From positions 47,457,860 to 47,483,399 of the forward strand of contig CM044513.1 of the NCBI GenBank assembly GCA_024364805.1: 25,540 bases of DNA, read 5' to 3'. The translations under genes and the position numbers were made by a program. Numbering within the stretch: the stretch's first letter is position 1; every line of letters begins with the position of its first letter. The notes below the pieces were generated by a model, which saw only the letters and a list, made by a program, of their open reading frames with translations, was not told the DNA's origin and did not search any database. This stretch comes from Euprymna scolopes. Lineage: Eukaryota; Mollusca; Cephalopoda; Sepiida; Sepiolidae. Positions 1 through 9,236 of the stretch are shown here, one piece after another.

Positions 1-23
1 TTTTTTTTTTTTTTTTTTTTTTT
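1..23. repeat. Poly(T) run at the window edge
   Basis: The first 23 bases are all T. It could be the reverse-complement poly(A) tail of an antisense retroelement lying outside the window, or a plain homopolymer. The intron containing it ends at 95. Confidence 0.9.
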
Positions 24-95
24 AAATATCTTTGGATTTGTGTGTGTGAAAGTTTGGATCTTACAATTATACGTTGCTATTGCTATTATTTACAG

Positions 96-140
96 GCCCC
101 GTGAATGAGGACGACACCAGTGGTCACCCAGATGCTAGCT
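96..140 (+). CDS. 45-nt internal exon, acidic juxtamembrane stalk of a type I membrane protein
   Basis: A pyrimidine/AT-rich tract ending in TTTACAG at 95 gives a 3' splice site, and GTAAGC from 141 gives a 5' splice site. Read with GC as the last two bases of a split codon, the exon encodes PVNEDDTSGHPDAS and leaves one T. That T joins the first two bases of the exon at 12654 to make TTT (Phe), so both exons share phase 1 and read through in frame. The peptide is hydrophilic and acidic, as expected of a membrane-proximal stalk just outside the membrane. At 45 nt (15 codons, phase 1-1) the exon could be skipped or included without changing frame, so it may be an alternative cassette. The protein family is not recognised. 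The exon call rests on splice sites plus phase agreement; no homology search was possible. Confidence 0.72.
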
Positions 141-187
141 GTAAGCTGAATAGTCATTTTTGCTTCTGTCTCATGTTTATTTTGTTG

Positions 188-206
188 TGTTTTTTTATAA
201 GTACAT
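188..206. repeat. Short (TA)n tract
   Basis: A short alternating AT run lies just inside the intron that follows the stalk exon. Nothing else is recognisable from 141 to 400 apart from AT-rich sequence. Confidence 0.6.
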
Positions 207-406
207 ATATATATATACCTATATTAATTTACTCCCGGTGTAGTTTTGTTCAGAGTGGATGAAAAATCGACAAAGTGAATTTTAGAGTATTTATAATAAT
301 AGTGCTCAGCAAAAGTAGAGCCAAATACTTTTTTATTATAAAATTATTTTTATTTACACAAATATATTATGCTTTACAAATACATAACTGTTTCAATCTA
401 CATAAC

Positions 407-436
407 AAAAAAAAAATAAATAAATAAATAAAATAA
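407..436. repeat. (TAAA)n low-complexity tract
   Basis: An A run is followed by several TAAA units. Such A-rich simple repeats often mark the end of an old retroposon, but no recognisable body was seen beside it. Confidence 0.7.
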
Positions 437-468
437 GACAAATTAAAAAGGAGTTCATCGAAACTTGA

Positions 469-532
469 GAATTATAACATTTTTGAAAGGAAATTAATGT
501 GAATTATAACATTTTTGAAAGGAAATTAATGT
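469..532. repeat. Perfect 32-bp tandem duplication
   Basis: Two identical 32-bp units, 469-500 and 501-532, each begin GAATTATAACATTTTTGAAA and end TTAATGT. No mismatch is visible, so the duplication is recent or was recently homogenised. Confidence 0.95.
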
Positions 533-1790
533 GATTTAATGTACTAAGATCTGTTGAGATTATTCATCACTTTTCTTCTGACATACATTTCATAGATATT
601 GGAATATCTACGCATGTCTGTGAGTTGTGGTTTAGGGAGGAGAACTGTAGAATAAGTGGATGAAGTCTCATTCTAACATTTAAATCAACTTTATCGAGTT
701 GTCAGGGAAATGAAAAAGAGAAGGAAGTAATGGAATACAACCATGAGTATGGACAAAGACAAAATGTGGTATTAAATAAATGTCCTATTTGTAAAAATGA
801 ACAAAGAGTTCCCCTATGAGAATGGTTGTGCTATACACAAATGTTGAAGTCAGTACGTGTGTAAATAAATTAGTATGTGTGTTACATTGTCCATGTGCAT
901 ACTATTGTTGTAGCCATGTTGGGCCGATGGAACTTTTGTCAAACCACAGGGCCTGACAGCCCAGAGGTAGGCATCCCAAAAGAGAAGTTTGGGAGTTGTG
1001 AGAAGTGCTGTGGAATGAGTCAGCTTCTTGATTATTTCCTGACCAGAAAAAAGGGAAGAGTCTAGTTGGCATTCTCTTTTATCAACTTGTGTCGTGTACT
1101 TAGCTCGTTTGAGAGATGGTCTCTGATTGGGTTAGCTAGAAAGAATGTTAAACGCTTGCACTAAACAACCCTGAGCTTAGAAAGTAAGAACAGATTCAAA
1201 ATCGTAATGGTGGTTAATTTGAGCCATGTTTTTCTGCTGTTGCTACTGTGGTTGTAGTTAGTAGCACGAGTGCTACAGGGTTGGTATAAACAGATTTTAC
1301 TACATAAGGTCGCCTGTTGATTTTCTTCCAAAATGTTTCAATTTACAAATTTGTAGATTTCTTTTCCACTTGTCTCTTAATTTTATAATACTTGATGAGA
1401 CCTGTATTGTTATTGGTTGAGGCATGAATGTATTTGCATAGCAAAATATGTTTGCATAATTAAAAATATAACTTTATATTAAAAATACGCATTGTACTAT
1501 TGTTTTCCCTGTTTATCTAGTCATTTGTTAACATGGAAAATGCCTAACCCAAATTCAACTCCTTGATTCCTAATTTTACATGACTGATTCCCTACAGATG
1601 ATTAGAATCCTGACTATTTCCTCTTCAGAGGAAATAAGTCTATTTGCAGATTTCCCCCTTTATTAAAATGTTCTCTCATCGAATATTTGGAGCATGATGT
1701 TTCTTTAAATTTTCTCTTTACTTTTAAATGTTTTTTATTCCTTTTTATTTTTTTGTTAAATGGTTTTGGGTCATTATCTTTGGGTATTGG

Positions 1791-1793
<3 letters not shown>
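533..1793. other. Non-coding intronic stretch with one GC-richer block (about 890-1120)
   Basis: I see no exon, RNA gene or named repeat here. The segment at about 890-1120 is clearly richer in G and C than its surroundings and carries a short open frame on + (877-1065) with no recognised similarity. It may be an old transposon UTR. The rest is AT-rich intron. Confidence 0.5.

Positions 1794-1853
<60 letters not shown>
1794..1853. repeat. (TA)n microsatellite, about 60 bp
   Basis: Uninterrupted alternating TA between TTGGTTC and ATGATTT. Such tracts can extrude cruciforms and are unstable in length. Confidence 0.97.
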
Positions 1854-1855
<2 letters not shown>

Positions 1856-1937
1856 GATTTTTTTTTGTGCAATAATCACAAACTCATGGTAATGTAACAT
1901 GGTAATTCTTTTCTACTTCCTGTTTACCCCGACCGTG

Positions 1938-2085
1938 TAATACAGCAGAAATTTAAATTTAATGTGAACAAGCATCTAGCCCCATCCCCCCACACACACA
2001 CACACATACCCAGAATCTCCCCTATACATCTGACAATAGCACTTTATGCTCCATTGGGTAGTATGATATGTTTGAAGTGAAAAAA
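1938..2085 (+). mobile_element. 5'-truncated LINE 3' end (LINE family A)
   Basis: The segment AAATTTAATGTGAACAAGCA matches the same position in the copies at 5190, 10975 and 22195, and codes for the C-terminal FKxNVNKHL signature of the reverse-transcriptase polyprotein. A (CA)n run (1990-2006) interrupts the 3' tail. The end resembles the tails of the other copies (a CACT..TGCT..TTTGAAGTGAAAAA pattern). Only the last 150 bases or so remain. Confidence 0.6.
1989..2006. repeat. (CA)n microsatellite
   Basis: About eight CA units, expanded inside the LINE 3' tail. Confidence 0.9.
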
Positions 2086-2114
2086 TTATAAATGAACCAA
2101 AATAAAAAAAATAA

Positions 2115-2455
2115 ATGATTAGATTATTTAGATTATTCTGACTACTGTTCTTTTTTTATCTTAACGTTTTGACCAATATAACCTATGATCTTCTTTAGGT
2201 GCATTTTGTTGAATACAGGAACCTTTATTGAATTCAAAATAGACCTTTTTTAATTCATAGGAGTAACTTGCTCTTTTTCCGTTAGCCATAACAGGATAGA
2301 AATCTTAAGCAATTTGTAATTGTACTTGAAAAAGGTTGGCAATTACAATGGCTGAAATGTTGTGAGAATGGTATTGAAGATAGGAACAGTAGTCCTAATA
2401 ATTTTTTAAATATAAATTATTAATCCTCATCTCAAAACTTCTAAAGCATGATTCC
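2115..2455. mobile_element. Paired inverted-arm element, copy 1 (Penelope-like family)
   Basis: The left arm (about 2115-2213) reads GATTATTCTGACTACTGTTC, then TATAACCTATGATCTTCTTTAGGTGCA. The right arm (about 2322-2455) carries the same text as its reverse complement (GAACAGTAGTC, GGCTGAAATGTTGTG, TTGAAAAAGG). The interior of about 110 bp includes AGAAATCTTAAGCAATT, which recurs in the interior of copy 2, so this is one element and not two chance neighbours. Family placement comes from the copy at 21061, where the right arm leads into a Penelope-like reading-frame remnant. Confidence 0.7.
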
Positions 2456-3074
2456 AGGTGCTCTCTGACCCAGATAAAGGGAATTCTAAAAACATGATTC
2501 AACCACTATTCTTTATTATCCATTTGTCAATTATTTTTTTATTTTTCTCTTTCGCTTATTTTATTATTTATGCACAGGTAAATTATTTTTGTCGACATTG
2601 TTGATTTCAAAACGTTTCCATTTCTTTTTTGACTTATTTGCAGTTATTTTTCAATTCATAACTCATTTAGTTGAATTATTTTTCACCAAAATAAAATAAC
2701 GAACTAAACGTTATTTTTTTACTTTTTTTAATTAAATTAATTAACCAACGGTATCATGTTCATGTGAAATGATCTTCTGCAACATTATTAATAAATTAAT
2801 AAATATTATGCTTTTAACTGAGTTTTCTGTTGGATTTTTTTCCAAACTAAATATTATATATTAGTTTTCACACAGATTTATTTAGTAGCTGAGTAGAAAC
2901 CATTATTTCTTTTAATTAAAAAAGTTATTCCATAAATGTTCATTAATATATGTTTAATTTGATAAAAAACATTATGTTTCCTTATTTATTTTAAACAGAC
3001 TATTTGAGATCTATGCAGAGAGGTAAAAAAAACCTATGCTAAATTCATTTAAGTAGGTTTAAAAAATTTTCTTT
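2456..3074. other. AT-rich intron, no gene seen
   Basis: Very AT-rich, with a short hairpin AAAATAACG/CGTTATTTT near 2694-2718 and several TTAATTAA-like runs. I see no coding or element signal. Confidence 0.5.
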
Positions 3075-3165
3075 ATTTAGTGACCCAGTGAATAAACCAT
3101 TCGCTTTCAGTTCGAATCTTTTATGTGATTGTAGGTTCAAATCTCACACTAGACAATTGCTTTTA
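3075..3165 (+). mobile_element. Possible tRNA-derived SINE head
   Basis: TAGTGACCCAGTG (about 3078) resembles a pol III A box. GTAGGTTCAAATCTCAC (about 3129-3145) matches the B-box consensus GGTTCAANNC, and the spacing of about 50 nt is as in tRNAs. A second B-box-like GTTCGAATC lies at about 3109. The stems are imperfect, so this is a degraded SINE head at best, not a working tRNA gene. Confidence 0.35.
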
Positions 3166-3800
3166 GTGTTGTTTTTTGTTTTACTTTTTTTGTCGTAGCA
3201 TTCCAGTTATTTCCTAGCTGCTATCAATTATTATCTTAAAGCTGAATGACATTTTTTTTAATAAAAATGGACGAAAAACATTTAATGGATGTTTTAACTT
3301 CTTATCTTGACTTCAAGAAAAATCGGTGAAACCCAACATAGACTAGTATTTCAGCTAATAATGCATAATTAAACGAGTTCAATTTTTGTGCTCTTCAATA
3401 AATGAGTTATGATTTGAAATCTTGAAATTGAGACACTATGTGTTGCTGCCTTAGTTTCAAAATTTATTTTCCATTTTCATATCATTTGTTTTCTTTTTTA
3501 TTTTTGTCTATTTGTCTCTTGTTTGCAGATAATCAGTCTGTGCTTGATTCTTTTTATTTTTCCTCTTCTATTCATTTTCTTTAGTTGCAATGTTCTACAT
3601 TTGCATTTCTTTGTGTTTTATTTTGTTTAAACTGACCTTTTCCTTTTACAGTCTCAAATGTATCAAAAAGATAACCACAACATTAAGAAAAAACAATTTA
3701 AAGCATAAAATGTTCATGCTTGATATATTGATTTAATTTTTATGTGTTATTCCTGGTTAAGAGTTTAGTTATTTCTTGTTCTGCACACGTTTCTCTTTTT
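3166..3800. other. T-rich intron, no gene seen
   Basis: Long T-rich sequence on the + strand, especially 3440-3640. No element ends or coding signal recognised. Confidence 0.5.
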
Positions 3801-3814
3801 TTTTTCATCTCATC

Positions 3815-4200
3815 TATCACTCGGTACTCCAATCTTTGGTTCCACATTGTAAGAAAGTCATGGAAGGAACTCGTTTCTTTTACCACATTGAAAAACACTT
3901 TCCTTTTTCCCTCCATTTGCCTAGAGTCAGGGAGAATTTTCATAGACAAAGCTTCTTTGCAAGGACTTCCAGCCTGTGGAGCATATCAACTCAGGACTGC
4001 TTCCTTACTGATTACAACTTGATCGTCTTCAAGTTCTATATATACAAACATTTGTTAAAAACCGCCTCATAAGTAATAATCAGTCCATATCATTGATCAC
4101 TGTCAGTGCTACATAGTTTTTTCAGCTAACAATAATTTTAGTCCCATTAACCCTTGTCCTCGAGCAGCTCTTGACCTTGATAATTGATTAGTAAAAAAAA
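3815..4200 (+). mobile_element. LINE 3' end, LINE family B, with 3' UTR and A-run
   Basis: The translation contains FSLHLPRVRENFHRQSFF, then ARTSSLW, CFLTDYN and FKFYIYKHLL. This is the C-terminal pattern of a non-LTR reverse-transcriptase polyprotein and is shared with the copies at 6210 and 14007. The 3' UTR (AATTTTAGTCCCATTAACCC ... GACCTTGATAATTG) recurs at 5402 and 14225, and the copy ends in an A run at 4192-4200. It abuts the next LINE fragment directly. It is 5'-truncated, which is usual for target-primed retrotransposition. Confidence 0.75.
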
Positions 4201-5330
4201 GTTGGCAGGGTTTGGTACGGAGGTCTTCTCATGAAAATTAAATCAAAGAGTATTACTGGATGAATATTGAAAATATATATTTAATATAATAAGATCCTTC
4301 ATAGGCAATAGAAAAATCGAGATTGTCCTTAATAGTCGTACGTCAAAACAACATATGTAGGTATGTCACAAGGGTCCATATTTAAACAAAATAAAACACA
4401 AAGAAATGCAATAAACGACTTCCTGATAAAAATTGTCTCTGAGATGGATGCATTTGCTGATGACACCACACTCTATAACAGACACAGGGCGAAAATGCAT
4501 GAATGCATATCTAAGGCAATGGCTGAAATCTTAGCAAATAACCTCCAGTCTGTAGTGAAATGGAGGCATAAATAAATGGTAACACTCAATGCTGCCAAGA
4601 CTTTCCTTTACCAATTACAAGAAATCTCAATCACTGATTCTCATGACTAATATTACGTTATCTGAAAGCTCTTCGTTCGAACTCCTCAGCTTAACATTTA
4701 CAGTCAACATGAATTGGAACAAATACATTGAAGACATTACAGAGATGAGTTCTCTCTACTGTGTAGAAAAATACTCACACCTGACAGTATCCTATATCTA
4801 TATGAAGCCACTATTCGCCCATGCAAGGTATACTGTTGCCTCGTCTGAGTGGGTGCATCTGTCACTAGTCTCTCGCTCTCAAACATGATCCAGAAAAGAA
4901 TTTTCAACCCAATAGATCTCGCACTGTCAACCAAACTCCAACTCCTGTCCCATTACTACAATGTTGCATCGCTGTGCTTATTTTACATTTTTTCTGACAA
5001 ACTCAAAGTATTTGTTCCCCCTCGATATAAATACCTCTGAATAATCCAGCAAGCAGCAAAGTTCCACCCCTACACTGTAGAGAACTCTAGATGCCAGAAA
5101 GCGTTTTACTCCAACAGTTTCTTCCCTTGAACTTCTAGAATTTAGAGCACTTGTTCAGTTTCCTGTTTCTCTGAATGTACTCATATGCAAAAGTTTAAAT
5201 GTAATGTGAACAGGCATCTCCCTGCTCAACTCTCTAAATAGTGTCTTTGTAGATATGATCTCAAATAGTAACCCCTAACATATAAGTGGTAGTGTGTCTT
5301 GTTTGAGGCAAATAAGAGTAAAACAAATGC
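4201..5330 (+). mobile_element. LINE family A fragment with reverse-transcriptase core
   Basis: This is the longest LINE piece in the window. In order it shows VWYGGLLMKIK (RT upstream motif, about 4212), IEIVLNSRTS (about 4316), MSQGSIF in the place of the usual PQGS motif (4363) and DAFADDTTLYN with the catalytic DD pair (about 4447-4480). The thumb region follows (LSESSSFELLSLTFT and MNWNKYIEDI, about 4650-4740), then VASLCLFY (about 4960) and the C-terminal FKCNVN-like tail near 5190. Stop codons and frame changes separate these parts (for instance after 4575 and around 4880-4900), so it is dead. It belongs to the Jockey/CR1-like group by motif style. The 5' end sits against the A run of the preceding LINE copy. 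Confidence 0.85.
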
Positions 5331-5402
5331 ATTAAATTGGCCTCTGTAATTGAATCTTTGTATCCTTGTAAAATGCTTTAAATCGGCTTCTTGTGATTGT
5401 TG
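5331..5402. repeat. Diverged direct repeat of about 22 bp, period about 51
   Basis: TTAAATTGGCCTCTGTAATTG and TTAAATCGGCTTCTTGTGATTG follow each other at an interval of about 51 bp between two LINE tails. Confidence 0.55.
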
Positions 5403-5486
5403 ACAATAATTCTAGTCTCATTAACTCTTATCAAATTGCTATTCGTTTTGATAACCATTGACTCAATAGCAAAACAAAAAAAAAGC
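5402..5486 (+). mobile_element. Isolated LINE family B 3' tail
   Basis: ACAATAATTCTAGTCTCATT and the following ACTCTTATC ... TTTTGATAACCATTGACTC match the 3' UTR of the copy at 4127-4200 and end in an A run. It is a very short 5'-truncated insertion or the remainder of a broken one. Confidence 0.6.
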
Positions 5487-5675
5487 GTTAAATCAATGCA
5501 TGTTTGTATGAAAGGTTCACTTTTTTTTTGTTTTACTGAATAATAATAAACAAATTTATAATTATGTGCTCCAAATGTGCACCTTTGTGTTGCAAGCACA
5601 CCTAATTTTGTTTATGATAATACTGTTCAATTTAGGAAAGTAACTGATTACTGACACAATCATCTTTCTGTATAA
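5487..5675. other. AT-rich intron, no gene seen
   Basis: Contains A and T homopolymers (around 5477-5484 and 5520-5529) but no recognisable element or exon. Confidence 0.5.
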
Positions 5676-5925
5676 GAGTCAGATTCAAACCAATATGGAG
5701 TAATGCCGCCACATTTGGGAAGGTGCCATTTAGAGCCTTCTTTGTTGCTTTGACAAAATTTAGAATCGACTTTGAAATTTAGTCAGTGATGTATTCTTTT
5801 CTGTGCAGCTCCTTTCTCACAGAAAAGGCTTTTCTAGTCTATATCTGCTCTATCAATATTTCCATGATAGGGTCTCGACTAAGCTGCCAGTTCTGATTCC
5901 CCTCCCAAAATCGTCTCAGAAAATC
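5676..5925 (+). repeat. Unnamed dispersed repeat, copy 1
   Basis: Aligns with 7205-7475 along its length. Shared landmarks include GGTGCCATTTAGAGCCTTCTT against GAGTGCCACTTAGAACACTTT, CTTTGACAAAATTTAGAATCGACTT against CTTTGATAAAGTATAAAACTGACAT, and CTTTTCTAGTCTATATCTGCT against TTTTTAGTCTTTCTTCGCTTT. The family is not recognised. Orientation is assigned from the (TAA)n-like tail of copy 2. Confidence 0.7.
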
Positions 5926-5929
5926 TTAC

Positions 5930-6066
5930 CTGTAATCCTGAAAAGAAAGCAAAACAACTCCTCCCCACTAACACCATAATTCTGCACCAACAAATCTCTG
6001 TAATCCCAAAAGGAAAACTGACAGGACTCCTCTTCACTCATACCATAACTCACAACAACAACTCTC
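5930..6066. repeat. Diverged tandem duplication of about 68 bp
   Basis: Units 5930-5997 and 5998-6066 both start CTGTAATCC and share ACTCCTC(C/T)(C/T)CACT, ACCATAA and CAACAA. Divergence shows it is old. It continues from the dispersed repeat and may be part of it. Confidence 0.7.
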
Positions 6067-6209
6067 AACTTCAGTGTTTTCTCTCAGCTGTAAAACACTC
6101 AATTCTTCTTTCCAATTCATCCTTCTTAAAGCAGCTAATCCCCTCATATCGAAATTAATGCCACATATAAAAAGAATCCATTTACAAATTTACTTATTTT
6201 TCTTCCTCC

Positions 6210-6530
6210 AACTCTGGCACTTGACAGGCTAAATAAATGTGCTGGCACTTGTGTGAGTAGTTTTTTTTACTACACAACAAAGAAATCTCCTTTCTTCCTC
6301 TGTATACCTAAAATCAACTGGAACTTACATGGACAAAGTTTCTTTCCGAGAACGTTCATCCTGTGGAATATGTTACCACAAGAATGTTTCCCAACTGACT
6401 ACATGGTCTTTTTCAAGTTCAATGTCAACAAATATCTGTCAAGTAGTCCTGTGAATTAATCATCATTCTCAATTTCATTGTACCATCCCATCATCTAACT
6501 CAGTAAGTGGTGAATCTTTAGTATAAAAAT
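6210..6530 (+). mobile_element. LINE family B 3' end
   Basis: The translation shows LHGQSFFPRTFILWNMLP, then CFPTDYM and FKFNVNKYL (6310-6440), the same C-terminal signature as the copies at 3815 and 14007. A short 3' UTR follows. It is 5'-truncated, and the 5' boundary is uncertain by about 40 bases. Confidence 0.72.
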
Positions 6531-6574
6531 GTTTCCATTGTTTTATTGTTAAATGTTTTAAAAATGTTTATTTG

Positions 6575-7076
6575 AAGTACTGTACTCACTATGAGTGTTA
6601 TTTACATAAGGTTTTTGCCAATGTAACCTATGACCTTCTTCAGGTGGCAATGTTTTCAATGTATTTGTTCCAAACTTGAGAATCTTGCTATTAAACTTGG
6701 GAATCTGCATGAAATTTTGAACTGAACCCTTTATTTAATCCATGAGAGTAGCATGCCTTTGTTCTAGTTATGACTAAGTAGAAGTCTTAAGCAATTCACA
6801 AATATACTAGGATTGAATCTTCAACTTCGACAAGAGTGTCACTTAGTATAGAATTTTTGTCTATTACTGTACCCATTACACCAGGCACCTGTGGATTAAA
6901 TAAGAGTTCTATTCAAAATTAAGTGCAGATTCTCGAGTTTTACAGCAAGATTCCTGAATTTGGCAAGATGCACCTAAAGAAGGTAGAGATTACATTGACT
7001 GAAAACACTCAAGGTGAGAACAGTAGTCCATATAATCCAAATAATCAATCTTCATCTAAAAAATTAAAGAAACATA
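6575..7076. mobile_element. Paired inverted-arm element, copy 2
   Basis: The left arm (about 6575-6710) has TGTAACCTATGACCTTCTTC, CAGGTGGCA, then GAATCTTGCTATTAAACTTG and GGAATCTGCAT. The right arm (about 6924-7076) reads the reverse complement in the same order from outside in (GCAGATTCTCGAGTTTTACA, GCAAGATTC, CACCTAAAGAAGG, GAGAACAGTAGTCC). Arms are about 135-150 bp. The interior shares AGAAGTCTTAAGCAATT and CCATGAGAGTAGCATG with copy 1. This is the best preserved hairpin of the family in the window. Confidence 0.78.
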
Positions 7077-7204
7077 TTCTTTATTTGTTTCTTAGTCAAC
7101 AGTCTTGTTCATTTATTGAATTATATCGATTACTCTTATTTTACCGGTATTGTATAAGTAACAAAAAAAAATAACAAGAAGAACTTCATTCCTGATGCAG
7201 TTCA

Positions 7205-7537
7205 CTAATTGTATAATATTCAAATATGTCTAAGATGGTGTATTTCTGCCACAGCTGGGGAGTGCCACTTAGAACACTTTGTCCAACTTTGATAAAGTAT
7301 AAAACTGACATCAAAATCTAGTGGAGAATTGTCGCTTCACTACAGCCTCTTTCATGCAAGAAAGACATTTTTAGTCTTTCTTCGCTTTATCATTATTATA
7401 ATGGTAGGTGCTTGCCTGAGCTCAAATTTTTAATTCTTCCCCCCTGTAAAACATTCACTGCTAAAACTCCACTGATTGTTGCCAGTGAGCAATCTCTGAT
7501 GATGACCTGTGTGACAAATGAAGTAATAATAATAAGT
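7205..7537 (+). repeat. Unnamed dispersed repeat, copy 2, with (TAA)n-like tail
   Basis: Homologous to 5676-5925. It continues into an end module (7468-7534: ACTGATTGTTGCCAGTGAGC, then AATCTCTGATGATGACCTGT) and a short AATAATAATAAT tail. The tail suggests a retroposon reading on +, a SINE or a LINE 3' end. No RT motif is visible. Confidence 0.6.
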
Positions 7538-7679
7538 TGCAATAGAAATAAAACAAAATCATAAAACACAACCACGTGAGATCAAGGGAACTGAAACTTC
7601 AAAAATTGTCAGTTAACTACACCCTTTAACCCCTCCCCCACAATGAAAAAAAAGTGATGATGATGGTCTCAGCTGGCAC

Positions 7680-8003
7680 CACACCAAATCATGAAGTGTC
7701 TAGAAGAATGGAAAAACAAGAAAGGAGAGCACCTAACTAGACCTCCTCTGGAAGATTGAAGAGAATACTGGGATCTTGAGGGAGGCTTTTTGCCACCTAA
7801 ACCCCAAGGAATACCAATCACCGTTATCAGCGAGAAATCAATGGTAAGTGCCTGTTGTGATAACGCAAAGGCATTTGCAAAAGTTATCAAAAAGAGTATT
7901 GAATATCTGAGGAAAGTTGTCACCTAAACACCACCGGCTGTTATCAGTGAGTAATCGCTGATAATGATCTTTGTAAAAACTCCTACTGAGTATAAATAAT
8001 AAA
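7680..8003 (+). repeat. Further copies of the dispersed-repeat 3' module
   Basis: 7930-8002 (GGCTGTTATCAGTGAGTAAT, then CGCTGATAATGATCTTTGT and ATAAATAATAA) matches 7468-7534. A shorter diverged piece at about 7816-7850 (CACCGTTATCAGCGAGAAAT) also matches. The two lie about 115 bp apart, so the module is locally duplicated. The sequence between is not recognised. Confidence 0.55.
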
Positions 8004-8340
8004 TTCTTGCCTGAATAACACATAATAATTTTTTAATAATGTTTTCATTATTTTCTTTAATTATTTTTCCCCCCTTTTTTTTGGCTTCTTGTAGAAATTT
8101 TTGTTAGTGCATCAGTTTTATTATTTCTTTTTGTCTTCATTCATTTGTTCTTGCTTTGACCCATATGTCTTGTATTATTTGTCATGTTGACAATATTATA
8201 CATTTTATTTTCATCCCATATTGTTTGCAGTTCCATTTATCTTTGCAATGTTAGAATGCTACCTTTCCTTTTCTTGCAGAGCAGTAAAACATAGTATGTA
8301 CCAACGAGTTAACAAAATGGTCCAAAGGAAACGAACACGT
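8004..8340. other. T-rich intron, no gene seen
   Basis: T-rich + strand. ATTGTTTGCAG at 8220-8230 resembles a 3' splice site, but no donor or conserved frame follows. Confidence 0.45.
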
Positions 8341-8357
8341 CACAAATACCTCAGAGT

Positions 8358-8532
8358 CTGTATTATTTGGATTATTCAGACTACTTTTCTTACTTTGGCT
8401 GTTATTCCTAAGTTTGAAAACTGACCCTAAAGAAGGTTACATTCAGAGAATGACAGAAAAGATGAGAATAGTAGCAAAAATAATCCAACAGACACAGATT
8501 ACCATCTCAAAATTTTCAAAACATAATCCTGA
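8358..8532. mobile_element. Paired inverted-arm element, copy 3, internally deleted
   Basis: Left arm TTTGGATTATTCAGACTACT (about 8366). Right arm CCCTAAAGAAGGTTACATTC, then GATGAGAATAGTAGC, ATAATCC and ATCTCAAAATTTTC (8425-8532). The arms are separated by only about 25 bases of other sequence, so much of the interior and part of the left arm are missing compared with copies 1 and 2. Confidence 0.65.
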
Positions 8533-8963
8533 AGTTCGTGGAGTGTTGTAATTACTAGATCTCCAGTAATCTACATATTCATGATGTATTTAAAATAAAA
8601 CATAGCCTCCCAAAGCTTATCCCTCTTCATATTTTCTGTTGATGATATATCATAGTTCCGCATCAATAATATTACAGAATAATTAACACTCAAGAACTCA
8701 TAAACCCCCAACACAAAAACACTAAATTTATATAAAACACATTTGAATGAAATTCATTACCAAAGTTATCTAATTTTACCATGTGGAAATGATTTATAAG
8801 AATTTTTACCATTTAAAAGTTTTACAAATTGTTTCCATACATTAAAACTAAGTGAGTTTTGTAGAGAATTTCATTCTGATGCATTTTATATAAATTGTGT
8901 TTTTGTCCTTATTGGTTTGCAAATTGTTGATTAGGATGGCATATAGTAAAGAAATTTATATAT
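8533..8963. other. AT-rich intron, no gene seen
   Basis: No element or exon recognised. Phrases such as TTATATAAAACACATTTGAA (8729) and ATTTTATATAAATTGTGTTT (8882) form a weak long-range inverted similarity. Confidence 0.45.
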
Positions 8964-9236
8964 TAGTGATGGGACGATTCAATATTTTTCCTGATTCTTA
9001 TATAATTACCGATTTCGATTCCAATTCTTTATAAATCTTTAAATATTTAACTATAAAATTGGTATTTTGTCCTGATTACTGTAAAAACACATTTTTCTTA
9101 AACCAAACTCAAAAAGAAAAGATAATTAAAAGGAATCATTTTGGCATCAGGAAATAGGCGCAAATTTTTCTGATTCTAATTCCGATACCTCAAAAAGTTC
9201 CGATTTTTCTGATTCTAATTAATCGTCCTAGCACTA
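8964..9236. mobile_element. hAT-like MITE, 273 bp, both termini present
   Basis: The left end TAGTGATGGGACGATTC and the right end read inward, TAGTGCTAGGACGATTA, match at 14 of 17 positions. The interior repeats CCGAT- and GATTCTAATT-like words, a feature I associate with hAT-derived MITEs. The 8-bp flanks TTATATAT and ATATATAT are nearly identical, as an 8-bp hAT target duplication would be, although the AT setting weakens this. There is no transposase, so it is non-autonomous. Confidence 0.82.

Noticed and set aside
3105-3145. A working tRNA gene
   Set aside because: B-box-like words are present, but the acceptor and anticodon stems do not form. At most it is a SINE head.
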